Origin: Borrelia hermsii DAH
Lineage (GTDB): Bacteria > Spirochaetota > Spirochaetia > Borreliales > Borreliaceae
Length of the DNA stretch: 64,000 nt
Assembly: GCF_023035675.1 (NCBI RefSeq)
Contig: NZ_CP073136.1
Location: 744,001-808,000, forward strand
Direction of reading: 5' to 3'
Shown here: one piece after another, positions 18,520 to 28,326 of the stretch
Layout: every line of letters begins with the position of its first letter
Position numbering within the stretch: the first letter of the stretch is position 1
Position numbers and translations under genes: made by a program
Notes under the pieces: generated by a model
Seen by the model: the letters and a program-made list of their open reading frames with translations, nothing else
Database searches by the model: none
What the model was told of the DNA's origin: nothing

Positions 18520-20322
18520 ATGAAAGTTATTTTGAGCGGCAGGTATAAGTTTGGGCTGTTACTTTTATCTTTCGTTTTTTTTTCTTATCTTTTTACTTTA
18601 TTTAAAATGCAGATTGGGAAACACTTGTTGTATGATAGAGAAGCAACGGTTCTTTTATCTAGGGTTGAGAAAATCAAGGCTTCAAGGGGTGAAATTCTAG
18701 ATTCAAATTTTAATGTTCTTGCGAATAATCTTACGGCATTTGTTTTAAAAATTAGTTTGGAACAATATTACGGCATGTCTCTTGAGGATAGGGACGGAAT
18801 GTTAAATTTTTTGTCAAGTATTCTAGGTATTGAAAGAGAACTTATTCTCTCTAAAATTGAGGCTACTAGAGGGTATTTGAAAGATGTAGAAATAGTTGAA
18901 CTTAGTCCAGAAATGTTGTTTAGAGTTGCTGAGAAGAGAAGTTATTATCCTGCACTTTTATGGACATATTCTTTTAAAAGAAATTATTTGGTGGATGATT
19001 CTCATTCCCATCCTATTGGGTATGTTGGTAGGATTAATCAAAGGGAACTTCGTTCTTTTTATAATGTTCAAGGGTATGATAATAATTCTACAATAGGAAA
19101 ATTAGGCATTGAACAAGTTTATGATAGTTATATTAGAGGGAAGGAAGGTTTAATTAGGTATAAGGTAGATTCTAGAGAGAGAAAAATGGATAGTGGTTCT
19201 ATTATAGAGCGTATGATTCCTGGTAATAATATTGTTTTAAATATTAATAAGGATATTCAACTGCTTGCTAAGAATACTTTAGGTAAGAGATACGGAACTA
19301 TAGTAGTATTAAAACCCGCAACAGGAAGTGTGTTAGCACTTCATAGTTATCCTTACTATTCAATGAATGATGTTTATAATAAGCATTCTAAGGAAGATTA
19401 TTCTTTTCTCAATAGGGCAATACAATCAGTTTATCCTCCCGCATCTATTTTTAAATTGGTTATGACTACGGCGTTATTAGAAGAAAAGGTCCTTGATAAG
19501 GGTAAAAAAATTCATTGCCCGGGCTATTTTAGAGTGGGGAATAGAGTTTTTCATTGTTGGCAACGTGGTGGTCATGGTTATGTCGATTTAGAACATGCTG
19601 TTGCTCATTCATGTAATGTTTATTTTTATATATTGGGACTTAAGTACCTTGGTATTGAGAAGATTTTTAAGTATGCAAAAGAGTATGGATTTGGAGAGAA
19701 AACTGGGATTGATTTGCCAAATGAGGTTTCTGGCATTCTTCCAAATCCAGAATGGAAGAAAAAAACTTTTAATCAACCTTGGGTAGGTGGTGATACTGTA
19801 AATTGTTCAATAGGCCAAGGTTTTTTAAGTGCTACTTCTATTCAGATTGCTAATATGATAGCTATGATTGCAAATGAAGGTGTCATTTATAAACCAAGAA
19901 TTGTTAGTAAGATTTTAAATGGAACTACTAATGAAGTTATTCTTGAAAATGTTCCTGAAATTCTTAAGAAAACAGATATTATTAGTAGAAATACGTTTAA
20001 GGTTTTAAAAAAATATATGAGAAATGTCATAACTTATGGTACTGCTAGAAATTCAGTTCTCACAAAAGCTGTTGCTGTTGTAGGAAAGACAGGTACAGGT
20101 CAAACTGGTGTTACTGGACTTGAGAATAGTTCTTTTGTTAGTCTTGCTCCTTATAATGCCCCACCTAGTGAACAAATTATTATTTTTAGTTTGGTTGAAG
20201 GGAGAAGTAACACAGATAATATGTGGTCTGCTAAATCCGTAGATTTAATGATGCAAGGGATTTTTACTAATCAGAGTTATGAGGATATTCTTAGAGAATA
20301 TAGACCATGGTATATTAGGTAA
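18520..20322 (+). CDS. mrdA: Penicillin-binding protein 2 (elongation transpeptidase)
   Basis: A class B PBP that cross-links peptidoglycan during lateral growth. The 600-residue protein has an N-terminal anchor (about residues 10-28), a pedestal domain containing RGEILDSNFNVLANN, and the transpeptidase domain with all three catalytic motifs: S-I-F-K (PPASIFKLV), S-C-N (HSCNVYFY) and K-T-G-T (VGKTGTGQTG). It begins immediately after mreD and is followed by its glycosyltransferase partner rodA after 5 bases. Confidence 0.97.
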   Translation: MKVILSGRYKFGLLLLSFVFFSYLFTLFKMQIGKHLLYDREATVLLSRVEKIKASRGEILDSNFNVLANNLTAFVLKISLEQYYGMSLEDRDGMLNFLSSILGIERELILSKIEATRGYLKDVEIVELSPEMLFRVAEKRSYYPALLWTYSFKRNYLVDDSHSHPIGYVGRINQRELRSFYNVQGYDNNSTIGKLGIEQVYDSYIRGKEGLIRYKVDSRERKMDSGSIIERMIPGNNIVLNINKDIQLLAKNTLGKRYGTIVVLKPATGSVLALHSYPYYSMNDVYNKHSKEDYSFLNRAIQSVYPPASIFKLVMTTALLEEKVLDKGKKIHCPGYFRVGNRVFHCWQRGGHGYVDLEHAVAHSCNVYFYILGLKYLGIEKIFKYAKEYGFGEKTGIDLPNEVSGILPNPEWKKKTFNQPWVGGDTVNCSIGQGFLSATSIQIANMIAMIANEGVIYKPRIVSKILNGTTNEVILENVPEILKKTDIISRNTFKVLKKYMRNVITYGTARNSVLTKAVAVVGKTGTGQTGVTGLENSSFVSLAPYNAPPSEQIIIFSLVEGRSNTDNMWSAKSVDLMMQGIFTNQSYEDILREYRPWYIR

Positions 20323-20327
20323 GGTAA

Positions 20328-21647
20328 ATGGCTGTTTTTAGAAAAAGTTATGATAGTTTGGCATTATTTAGTTTGGTTATGATATCTTTTATTGGAGTTT
20401 TGCTTATATATTCTAGTGATTATACTTCTAATGGCTCTCTAATGAAAATTGAATATCTCAAACAAATCGTATGGGTTCTTGGTGGATTTTTTGTAATTTT
20501 GATAATAGGAAGGTATGATCTTAAGATCATACATGGCGTGATCTATCCTTTATATTTTTTATTGGTTGCATCTTTGATTTTTACTGCTATTTTTGGTGTT
20601 AGTGTTAATGGGGCTAGATCTTGGATTGGAATTTGGAAATTAGGTGGACAACCTTCGGAGTTTGGTAAGATTATTAGTATTCTGACTCTTGCTAAATTCT
20701 ACAGTAGTAAGAATGAGTATCATAATTTTTTTGTTTTTGTTTTTGCTTTTATGTTAATTTTTCCTATTATTTTGCTTGTGTTTTTGCAGCCCGATTTTGG
20801 TACTGCTGTGGTTTACTTGAATATGTTTATATTTATTTCCTTTTTTGCTGGTGTAGATATACACTATATTTTGTATTTTGCTTTAACGGGATTCTTTTCG
20901 TTTCTTTTTGTAGTCTTGCCGGTTTGGTATGAATATAAGGCTGATATGGGAAATGTGTTATATTTGATTTTTTCTAATAATTTTTATTTTCAAGTAGCTT
21001 TTTTAGTATTAATTTTGGTGTTCTTATCTTCTGCTATAGGCTTTTTTGTGTCAAAGTATAATTTAAATGTTAGAGTTATTTACTTTTATATCTCATTTAT
21101 AAGTTCAATTTTATTAATTTCAGCTTTTTTTTCTAAATTTCTATCAAAATTCATGAAACCTTACCAAATTAAAAGATTTTTGGTTTTCTTAGATCCAAAT
21201 ATTGATCTTAAAGGAGCTGGATGGAATTTAAATCAGGTAAAGATTGCTATTGGTTCTGGAGGTATTTTCGGTAAGGGATTTTTAAAAGGTCCTTATACTC
21301 ATGCAAATTATGTTCCATCTCAGAGTACGGATTTTATTTTTTCAATCCTTGCTGAAGAATTTGGTTTTGTGGGAGTTAGTGTGGTTTTAATATTATTTTT
21401 CTTTATTTTTTTTAAGATTTTAATCTTAATGAATAAAAGTAAGGATAGATATATGTCTTTGGTGCTTGCTGGTGTACTAGGTCTTTTGTTTTTTCATACC
21501 TCTTTTAATATTGGCATGTCTTTAGGGCTTTTGCCAATTACAGGTATTCCCCTGCCTTTTTTATCTTATGGTGGTTCTTCTACTATTACTTTCTTTTTTG
21601 CTATGGCTCTTTATTTTAATATTGAATCTATAGTAACTATGGATTAA
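20328..21647 (+). CDS. rodA: Peptidoglycan glycosyltransferase RodA (SEDS family)
   Basis: RodA polymerises lipid II into glycan strands together with PBP2. The 439-residue protein has about ten membrane segments. SEDS signatures present are VSVNGARSWIGIWKLGGQPSEFGKI, LQPDFGTAVV, SILAEEFGFVG and the terminal GIPLPFLSYGGSS. It closes the mre/mrd operon. FtsW would be a close relative, but pairing with mrdA supports RodA. About 150 bases of AT-rich sequence follow before thrS, with a TATAAT at 21762-21767 as a possible thrS -10. Confidence 0.94.
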   Translation: MAVFRKSYDSLALFSLVMISFIGVLLIYSSDYTSNGSLMKIEYLKQIVWVLGGFFVILIIGRYDLKIIHGVIYPLYFLLVASLIFTAIFGVSVNGARSWIGIWKLGGQPSEFGKIISILTLAKFYSSKNEYHNFFVFVFAFMLIFPIILLVFLQPDFGTAVVYLNMFIFISFFAGVDIHYILYFALTGFFSFLFVVLPVWYEYKADMGNVLYLIFSNNFYFQVAFLVLILVFLSSAIGFFVSKYNLNVRVIYFYISFISSILLISAFFSKFLSKFMKPYQIKRFLVFLDPNIDLKGAGWNLNQVKIAIGSGGIFGKGFLKGPYTHANYVPSQSTDFIFSILAEEFGFVGVSVVLILFFFIFFKILILMNKSKDRYMSLVLAGVLGLLFFHTSFNIGMSLGLLPITGIPLPFLSYGGSSTITFFFAMALYFNIESIVTMD

Positions 21648-21800
21648 AAATTTTATTTGTTGGTTCTTATTGTTTTGCCTGTTTTTTTAGTAAATTTTTT
21701 TGTATATTTTATTGAGAAGATTTATTGTTTGTCTATAACTGTGATTGGAGCTTAAATTTATTATAATAATTAATATTTAGAATCTTAGTAAGGGGTTTTT

Positions 21801-23552
21801 ATGAGTGAAAAATTAGATAGAGAGAGTATTCTTTATAAGAAGAGACATTCAATCGCACATGTTATGGCAGAAGCTGTGCTTGAGTTATTTCCAAATACTA
21901 AGATTGCTATAGGGCCTCCGATTAAAGATGGATTTTATTATGATTTTGATTTTGAAAAACATATTACAGAAGATGATCTTTTGTTAATAGAACAGAAAAT
22001 GAGAGAAATACTAAAAACAGGGAGTCCTTTTGTAAAGGAAGTGATAACTAAAGAACAGGCTTTAATGCTTTTCAAAGATGAACCTTATAAAATGGATTTA
22101 ATTCGCGGACTTGCGATTACAGATGAGATTTCAATATATAAAAGTCATAATTTTACTGATCTTTGTAAAGGTCCTCATGTTGATAATATGGGTAAAATTG
22201 ATCCAAAGGCATTTAAGTTAACTAGTATTGCTGGTGCTTATTGGCGTGGCGATGAGAAAAATAAGATGCTTACTCGTATTTATGGAACTTTATGGAATAA
22301 TGAAAAAGATTTAAAAGCGTACCTTAAATTACGAGAAGAGATAAAAAGGCGAGACCATAGAAAACTTGGTCGTGAACTTGATTTGTTTTCTGTTCATGAA
22401 GACATAGGGCCTGGTCTTATATTTTTTCATCCAAATGGTGCTAGAATAAGAGCTATAATAGAAGATTTTTGGAGAGAAGAGCATTTTAAAAATGGTTATG
22501 ATGTACTCTTTACTCCTCATATTGGTAAGTCTTGTCTTTGGGAGACTTCTGGGCATTTAGATTTTTATAAAGAAAGTATGTTTGAGAAAATGGAGATGGA
22601 TAAAAGTAATTATTATGTTAAGCCTATGAATTGTCCATTTCATATTGCGATTTATAATACCGGCAAGCATTCTTATAGAGATTTGCCGTTTAGGTGGGCT
22701 GAACTTGGTACTGTGTATCGTTATGAGAAGATTGGCGCTCTTCATGGTACTATGCGTGTTAGAGGATTTACTCAAGATGATGCACACATTATATGTGCTT
22801 ATGAGCAAGTTAAGTCTGAAGTTCAAGAGGTTTTAAGATTTGCTCTTTATATGTGGAATCAATTTGGATTTGCTGATTTAAAGGCATATCTCTCGACAAA
22901 GCCAGAAAAAGCTGTAGGGGATAAGGATGATTGGGAAATGTCTGTAAAAGTTTTAGAGGAAGCTTTGATTGATCTAAATATTGCTTATGATATTGATGAG
23001 GGAGGCGGGGCTTTTTATGGGCCTAAAATTGATCTTAAAATAATTGATTCTCTTGGGAGAGAATGGCAGATGAGCACAATTCAATTTGATTTTAATCTTC
23101 CTGAAAGATTTAAGATGACTTATACAGCAGAGGATGGTAAAGAAAAGCGGCCTTTTATGATTCATAGAGCCCTTCTTGGTTCTATTGAGAGATTTTTTGG
23201 AATTTTGGTAGAACATTATGGCGGAGCGTTTCCTGTGTGGTTGGCGCCTCTTCAAGTTATAATTATTCCTGTAAACAATGTTGTAGAAGAATATGCATTA
23301 GAGATATTATCTTTGTTTAAAAATGAAGGGATTAGAATAAAGCTTGATAATGATTGCAATATGAGGATGAATGCAAAAATTAGACAATATCAATCCAAAA
23401 AAGTTCCCTATATGTTTATTATAGGAGAAAAAGAGGTAGTAGAGGGAAAAATTTCGATTAGAACCAGGACAAATGATCAGATTAATGGACTTGAACTTAA
23501 AGAAGCACTTGAATTTGTGAGACTAAAGGTAAAGAATAAGGAGATTTTATAA
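21801..23552 (+). CDS. thrS: Threonyl-tRNA synthetase lacking the TGS domain
   Basis: Charges tRNA-Thr. At 583 residues it is about 60 shorter than the usual enzyme because it begins directly at the N2 editing domain: HSIAHVMAEAV (H-x3-H) with DLCKGPHV supplying the Cys and His of the editing zinc-like site. The class II core follows with motif 2 (RYEKIGALHGTMRVRGFTQDDAH) and motif 3 (RALLGSIERFFGIL), then the anticodon-binding domain. The N-terminal TGS domain is absent. AAGGGG precedes the ATG at good spacing, so truncation by mis-annotation is unlikely. Confidence 0.96.
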   Translation: MSEKLDRESILYKKRHSIAHVMAEAVLELFPNTKIAIGPPIKDGFYYDFDFEKHITEDDLLLIEQKMREILKTGSPFVKEVITKEQALMLFKDEPYKMDLIRGLAITDEISIYKSHNFTDLCKGPHVDNMGKIDPKAFKLTSIAGAYWRGDEKNKMLTRIYGTLWNNEKDLKAYLKLREEIKRRDHRKLGRELDLFSVHEDIGPGLIFFHPNGARIRAIIEDFWREEHFKNGYDVLFTPHIGKSCLWETSGHLDFYKESMFEKMEMDKSNYYVKPMNCPFHIAIYNTGKHSYRDLPFRWAELGTVYRYEKIGALHGTMRVRGFTQDDAHIICAYEQVKSEVQEVLRFALYMWNQFGFADLKAYLSTKPEKAVGDKDDWEMSVKVLEEALIDLNIAYDIDEGGGAFYGPKIDLKIIDSLGREWQMSTIQFDFNLPERFKMTYTAEDGKEKRPFMIHRALLGSIERFFGILVEHYGGAFPVWLAPLQVIIIPVNNVVEEYALEILSLFKNEGIRIKLDNDCNMRMNAKIRQYQSKKVPYMFIIGEKEVVEGKISIRTRTNDQINGLELKEALEFVRLKVKNKEIL

Positions 23553-23553
23553 A

Positions 23554-24177
23554 TTGAATAGCAAGAGTATAATTAGTCCAAATAAAATAACTTTTTTTAG
23601 AATTATATTATCTTTTGTTATCTTATTTATATTCTGTCTTGAAGATTTTTGGAATCCTTATTTATTTTTAATCTTGATTTGGTTTTTAATTATTTTTAAT
23701 GAAATAACAGATCTTATTGATGGATATATTGCTAGGAAATATGATTTAGTTAGTAATGTAGGCAAGATTTTAGATCCTTATGCAGATGTGTTGCAACATT
23801 TAACATATTTTGTTTTTTTCTTTTATAAAGGTATTACTCCATATTATTTTTTTGTGATATTTATATACCGTGAACTTTCTGTTGGTGTTATTAGGAATTT
23901 AATTATTCAGTTTGATATAGTTCAGCAAGCTAAGTTTTCGGGCAAAATAAAATCTTTATTTTATGCCATTTCAACATTTGCCAGTCTTTTTCTTTATAGT
24001 TTAGACAAATTGAAAATTACTACATTGATTGAGAATTTTATTAGTTTAATTTTAAATCTAGATTTTAATTTTTCTTTTATTGTTGGAATAATATATGCTA
24101 TTTCTGCCTTTTTGACTCTCATATCATTAATTGATTATATTGTAATATTTTTGGATCTTGGCAAGTATGAGAAGTAA
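23554..24177 (+). CDS. pgsA: CDP-alcohol phosphatidyltransferase (PgsA-like)
   Basis: Transfers a phosphatidyl group from CDP-diacylglycerol to an alcohol, probably glycerol-3-phosphate, giving phosphatidylglycerol phosphate. The 207-residue membrane protein carries the family motif D-G-x2-A-R-x8-G-x3-D-x3-D in DGYIARKYDLVSNVGKILDPYAD, with every metal-binding residue intact, and about six membrane segments. PgsA is favoured over phosphatidylserine or phosphatidylcholine synthases by length, but the alcohol cannot be read from sequence. It starts at TTG immediately after the thrS stop. The end overlaps the next gene by 11 bases. Confidence 0.88.
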   Translation: MNSKSIISPNKITFFRIILSFVILFIFCLEDFWNPYLFLILIWFLIIFNEITDLIDGYIARKYDLVSNVGKILDPYADVLQHLTYFVFFFYKGITPYYFFVIFIYRELSVGVIRNLIIQFDIVQQAKFSGKIKSLFYAISTFASLFLYSLDKLKITTLIENFISLILNLDFNFSFIVGIIYAISAFLTLISLIDYIVIFLDLGKYEK

Positions 24178-25606
24178 TTTCTTATTAATATTTGTTTGGC
24201 TACTAATTGGTTTTTATTCTCATGCTCAGTTAAAGCAGGTGTTAACGGAAGTTGAGCCTTTAAGTATTTCAAGTGAAAGTGGAAAGGGAAGTATTTATCT
24301 GAAGGTCAATAAGTCTTCTAATTATATCTTAACTTTTGATATTTCTCTAGGTTCAGATTTTGTCTATATGGTGTATGATGTCTTGAATAAGAAATATATA
24401 ACAGATAAGATAAGGAAAAGGGATGTTAAGCTTAAATTGCATAAAGATATTCTTTATGCTGTTATCTATGTCACATCTGAGAATGCAAATATTAATTTTG
24501 TCCTTGCTGATTTAGATTTGTCAATAATAAGTGATGATGCTTTAAGAGCTAAAATATCCAATATAAAAAAACAAGATAAGACTTTTTTATTAAGGGATTT
24601 GCCAAGTTTTAAACTAGGGGCAAAGCTTAAAAAATATATTTTAAGGACTTATAGTCGTAATATTTACCTTGCTTATCAGATGGAAAATAGTGATAACATT
24701 AAGGTTTCTTCATTTATTGAAAATATTGGTTGGTTTGATATAAGTACTGCTGTTAATGATAATATTACTGATATTGCGTGTTTTGATTTTGCAGTTAATT
24801 CTAAAGGGGAATTATATGTTGTATTTACTACTAAGAGTACTGATGATTTTTCTAGCGAACTTATAGTTAAAAAATTTAATAGTAGAAAGTGGATTGATAT
24901 TAGTCCTAAATTTAGGACTAATATTGGATTTTTGGTAAATATTAGCATTGATAAGAGAGATAATCTGTATGTAGCTTACTTAAAGAAAGTTGGCAGTGAA
25001 TATAAAGTAAATTTTGTTGCAAATAGAGGATATAGTAATATTTGGAATAATGTTATGGATTCTTATATGTCTAAAGGTGATGCCTATGTTGATGTTTCAA
25101 GTATTGGTATCATTTCTGAACCTTTTTTGGGAATTTTTTATAATTATAAAGTAAATGATTATGTTAATTCTGAGTTTATTGTTGATAGGGGCAAAACTTG
25201 GGCAAATGCAAATATTCAGTCTGCAAATATGGCAGATTCTGTCAAGCTTCTTTCTAATTTTAAATCTGGTCAGGTTGTTTTAAGTTATATAACAAAGGAT
25301 AGACCTATTGTAAGTGTATTTTCCCTGCAAGATGATAAATGGAAAAATATAAGTCCAAATATTAGGATCAAGGGGATAACTAGTGATATTTTAAGTTATA
25401 GAAATGATTTGTTATTAACGTTTGAAGATGGTGATGATATCAGACTTATTTATTTTGATGAGGATAATTGGTATTTTTTAAATGAATCTGAAATTTTTCA
25501 GAAATCTGCTTGTAAGCCTCAGTTTGCAAAATATCAAGACGAAGGATTTATATTATCATATTTGAGTTTAGATTTTAAAGTTTTATCCTTTAAATTGATT
25601 AGCTAG
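24167..25606 (+). CDS. Exported hypothetical protein
   Basis: A 479-residue protein with a classical signal peptide (RSNFLLIFVWLLIGFYSHAQ, cut after HA or HAQ) and no lipobox Cys, so it is probably periplasmic. The mature part is beta-rich with repeated W-x-D/N-I-S-type turns (KWIDISPKFR, KWKNISPNIR, NWYFLNESE), suggesting a beta-propeller-like fold. No catalytic motif was seen. ATG 24167 gives the signal peptide directly; TTG 24158 would add only MAS. It overlaps pgsA by 11 bases and the convergent cyaB-like gene by 24. Confidence 0.75.
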   Translation: MRSNFLLIFVWLLIGFYSHAQLKQVLTEVEPLSISSESGKGSIYLKVNKSSNYILTFDISLGSDFVYMVYDVLNKKYITDKIRKRDVKLKLHKDILYAVIYVTSENANINFVLADLDLSIISDDALRAKISNIKKQDKTFLLRDLPSFKLGAKLKKYILRTYSRNIYLAYQMENSDNIKVSSFIENIGWFDISTAVNDNITDIACFDFAVNSKGELYVVFTTKSTDDFSSELIVKKFNSRKWIDISPKFRTNIGFLVNISIDKRDNLYVAYLKKVGSEYKVNFVANRGYSNIWNNVMDSYMSKGDAYVDVSSIGIISEPFLGIFYNYKVNDYVNSEFIVDRGKTWANANIQSANMADSVKLLSNFKSGQVVLSYITKDRPIVSVFSLQDDKWKNISPNIRIKGITSDILSYRNDLLLTFEDGDDIRLIYFDEDNWYFLNESEIFQKSACKPQFAKYQDEGFILSYLSLDFKVLSFKLIS

Positions 25607-26107
25607 TATTAATTCAAAGTATGATTTTTTTTCAATGTTGTTTTGTAGTTTAAATTCTTTTATTGTTTCGTAAATTTCTGTCTTGGCAAGACTTAATTCA
25701 TTCTTATCATAAATTATTTTTTCAATTTCCAAATAAAAACCAAGATTTTCAATGTCATTAATTTCTATGTTTAAGTTTCCTTTTTGATAAATTAAACTTT
25801 TTTTGATTTTTTTGTATAGAATTTTAAAATTCATTTCTTCTAGAAAAAATATAAAATTGTTTATTTGGTCTACTTTAAATTCGATTTCCCTGTTGATTTC
25901 TATGTCATTTTCTAAAGATTGGATTTTAAATGTTACAATCTCTTCTGAGGTATTAAATTTTCTTATTCTAATTATTTTTTCTGTGTTAGAATAGTAAGTA
26001 TCATTTTTGATTTCTTCTTTAATAAATTTGAATTTTTGATTAGCCAATTTTAATATTTTTTTAAGTTTATTTTTGGGAATAAAAGCTTTCAATTCAATTT
26101 CAAACAT
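25583..26107 (-). CDS. cyaB: CYTH-domain protein (CyaB-like, class IV adenylate cyclase/triphosphatase family)
   Basis: A 174-residue protein with the CYTH signature E-x-E-x-K at residues 3-7 (FEIELKAFIP), followed by alternating charged strands typical of the triphosphate tunnel (IRIRKFN, VTFKIQSLE, REIEFKV, YLEIEKII). Family members act as class IV adenylate cyclases, thiamine triphosphatases or inorganic triphosphatases. The B. burgdorferi homologue was named CyaB. The substrate cannot be decided from sequence. The gene is convergent with the exported-protein gene and divergent from ktrB. Confidence 0.85.
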   Translation of the reverse strand: MFEIELKAFIPKNKLKKILKLANQKFKFIKEEIKNDTYYSNTEKIIRIRKFNTSEEIVTFKIQSLENDIEINREIEFKVDQINNFIFFLEEMNFKILYKKIKKSLIYQKGNLNIEINDIENLGFYLEIEKIIYDKNELSLAKTEIYETIKEFKLQNNIEKKSYFELILANQFKG

Positions 26108-26205
26108 GTATTAAAAATAATAAAATTATGATAATATTTCAATGTCTTATGATTTTGCTGTTTTGGTAATGATATCTTATGTAGTTTGTTATATTTTATG
26201 TTTTT

Positions 26206-27525
26206 ATGTTGAAATTTGAGTTTAGTGATAGGTTTTTTCTTTTCAGTTATTTTATCCTGATTATGTTCTTGGGTTCTCTACTGTTGTCATTGCCCATTGC
26301 TTGGAATGGTGAGGAAAAACTAGAGTATATAGATGTTTTATTTACATCTGTATCTGCTGTTAGCATTACGGGACTTGTTACTGTTCAAATAGAGAATTTT
26401 TCTACTTTTGGATTTATCGTAATAATGTTATTGATGCAATTTGGTGGTCTTGGGTTTATAACAATTACTACTTTTTATTTGCTTATTCCTAAGCGTAAGT
26501 TGAAGTTAACCGATGCTCGGATAATAAAGCAGTATTCTCTTTCAAATATTGAATATAATCCTGTTAAGATTTTGAAAAGCATACTTTTTGTAACTTTTTT
26601 AATTGAATTAATTGGACTAATATTAATATTAGTGTGTTTTAAACTTCGAGGTATTAGTATTTCATTGCTTGAGGCTTTATTTACGGCAATTTCAGCCTTT
26701 TGTAATGCAGGGTTTTCTATGCATTCTGAGAGTATTTATGCGTGGCGTGATGTTCCTGAGGCTATAGTTGTTATTGCTATTTTGATTATTTGTGGAGGAC
26801 TTGGGTTTATGGTATATCGTGATGTTACTAATACTATTAAATACCATAAGAAGTTGTCTCTTCATGTTAAAATTGTTTTCTTGCTGAGTTTCTTTTTAAT
26901 TGTTTTTGGTGCAATCGTATTTTTTTTATCAGAAATGCATAAACTTGAGGAAGGTTATTCACTTGGAACGCTCATATTTAATTCAATATTTTATTCAATA
27001 AGTACAAGGACTGCTGGTTTTAATTATCTTGATAATTCTCTTATTGCAGGTAGAACCCAAATGCTTTCGTTGCCATTCATGTTCATTGGTGGTGCTCCAG
27101 GCTCAACTGCTGGGGGGATTAAGATTACTACCTTTTTTCTAATTATTCTTGCTGTAATAAAATCCCAAGATGGTAATGGTTATATTATTGGTTCTTATAA
27201 AGTTTCAATTGATAGTATAAGGTTTGCACTTTTATTTTTTGTAAGGGCTGTTTTTATTTTGTGTTTTTCATTCTTTGTTCTTCTTGCTGCTGAGAGTGGT
27301 GGAAAATGGAGAGTTATTGATTTAGGATATGAAGTTTTTTCTGCTTTTGGTACTGTTGGTTTGTCAGTTGGTGTTACACAGGATTTGTCATTTTTAGGTA
27401 AAGTAATTATAATCTTTACTATGTTTGCAGGTCGGATAGGACTTTTTTCTATGGCAATTTTTGTTTCACGAAGATCTCGTTTTGAGGAATTTACAAGACC
27501 AAGGCAAGATATTTTGGTGGGTTAG
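26206..27525 (+). CDS. ktrB: KtrB/TrkH-family potassium channel subunit
   Basis: Membrane pore of a Ktr-type K+ uptake system. The 439-residue protein has the four-fold membrane-pore-membrane repeat of the SKT superfamily. Pore-loop glycines can be seen in each: SVSAVSITGLVTV, AISAFCNAGFSMH, SISTRTAGFNYLD and AFGTVGLSVGVT. The gating-loop-like GGAPGSTAGGIKI is conserved between pores. ktrA follows 6 bases later, so the pair forms one operon. Confidence 0.95.
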   Translation: MLKFEFSDRFFLFSYFILIMFLGSLLLSLPIAWNGEEKLEYIDVLFTSVSAVSITGLVTVQIENFSTFGFIVIMLLMQFGGLGFITITTFYLLIPKRKLKLTDARIIKQYSLSNIEYNPVKILKSILFVTFLIELIGLILILVCFKLRGISISLLEALFTAISAFCNAGFSMHSESIYAWRDVPEAIVVIAILIICGGLGFMVYRDVTNTIKYHKKLSLHVKIVFLLSFFLIVFGAIVFFLSEMHKLEEGYSLGTLIFNSIFYSISTRTAGFNYLDNSLIAGRTQMLSLPFMFIGGAPGSTAGGIKITTFFLIILAVIKSQDGNGYIIGSYKVSIDSIRFALLFFVRAVFILCFSFFVLLAAESGGKWRVIDLGYEVFSAFGTVGLSVGVTQDLSFLGKVIIIFTMFAGRIGLFSMAIFVSRRSRFEEFTRPRQDILVG

Positions 27526-27531
27526 GGAAGA

Positions 27532-28314
27532 ATGAAAACGTTTGTTATTATTGGTCTTAGTAATTTAGGGATTCATATTCTTGAGAATTTGAGTAAGCTT
27601 GATTGTCAAATTATTATTGTCGACACTTCAAAGGAATTGGTTGAGGAATATGATGTTATTGCTACAGAAAGCTTTATTTTGGATCAATTTACTAAAAATG
27701 CTTTAAAAAAAGTTATTCCTGTAGATACTGATGCTGTTATTATTGATTTTGATAATGATCTTGGGAAAAGTGCTCTTGTTACTCATTATTGTAATCTTTT
27801 AGGTGTTAAAGAGATATGCGTTAAAACTGAAGATAGGGATGACGCTGAGATATTAAAAACTCTTGGTGCTACAAAAATTATATTTCCAAGTAAGGATGCT
27901 GCAAGAAGATTAACCCCACTATTAGTATCTCCTAATCTTTCAACTTATAGTATTGTTGGTCACGACATCATTGTTGCTGAGACTGTTATTCCGAAAGAGT
28001 ATGTAGGCAAAACTCTTCTTGAGGCTGATTTAAGAAGAGAGAAGGGCATTACTGTTATTGCTGTTAGAAATTTAAGCAATTCTAGGTATGAGTTTGTGGA
28101 TGGTGATTATTTTTTCTTGAAAGATGATAAAATTGTAATTTGTGGCAAGCCTGATGGAATTGAGAATTTTACAAATAATAAGGATTTGATTAAAGATTTA
28201 ATATCAGTTTCTAAAGCAGAAGATGTTTCTTCCAAGGAGGATTTTAAGAAATTAGGATTTTTAAGATTTTTTGATTTCATGAAAAAGTTTAATAAAGATA
28301 AGAAAAATGATTAA
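27532..28314 (+). CDS. ktrA: KtrA-type RCK regulatory subunit
   Basis: Cytosolic ring protein that gates KtrB in response to nucleotides. The N-terminal RCK Rossmann domain begins FVIIGLSNLGIHILENL, an altered G-x-G-x-x-G loop (G-L-S-N-L-G), and is followed by an acidic strand end. The C-terminal RCK_C domain is present (IVAETVIPKEYVGKTLLEADLRR). The length, 260 residues, is slightly above the usual 220 because of a lysine-rich tail. Confidence 0.94.
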   Translation: MKTFVIIGLSNLGIHILENLSKLDCQIIIVDTSKELVEEYDVIATESFILDQFTKNALKKVIPVDTDAVIIDFDNDLGKSALVTHYCNLLGVKEICVKTEDRDDAEILKTLGATKIIFPSKDAARRLTPLLVSPNLSTYSIVGHDIIVAETVIPKEYVGKTLLEADLRREKGITVIAVRNLSNSRYEFVDGDYFFLKDDKIVICGKPDGIENFTNNKDLIKDLISVSKAEDVSSKEDFKKLGFLRFFDFMKKFNKDKKND

Positions 28315-28326
28315 TAGGATTTGAAG

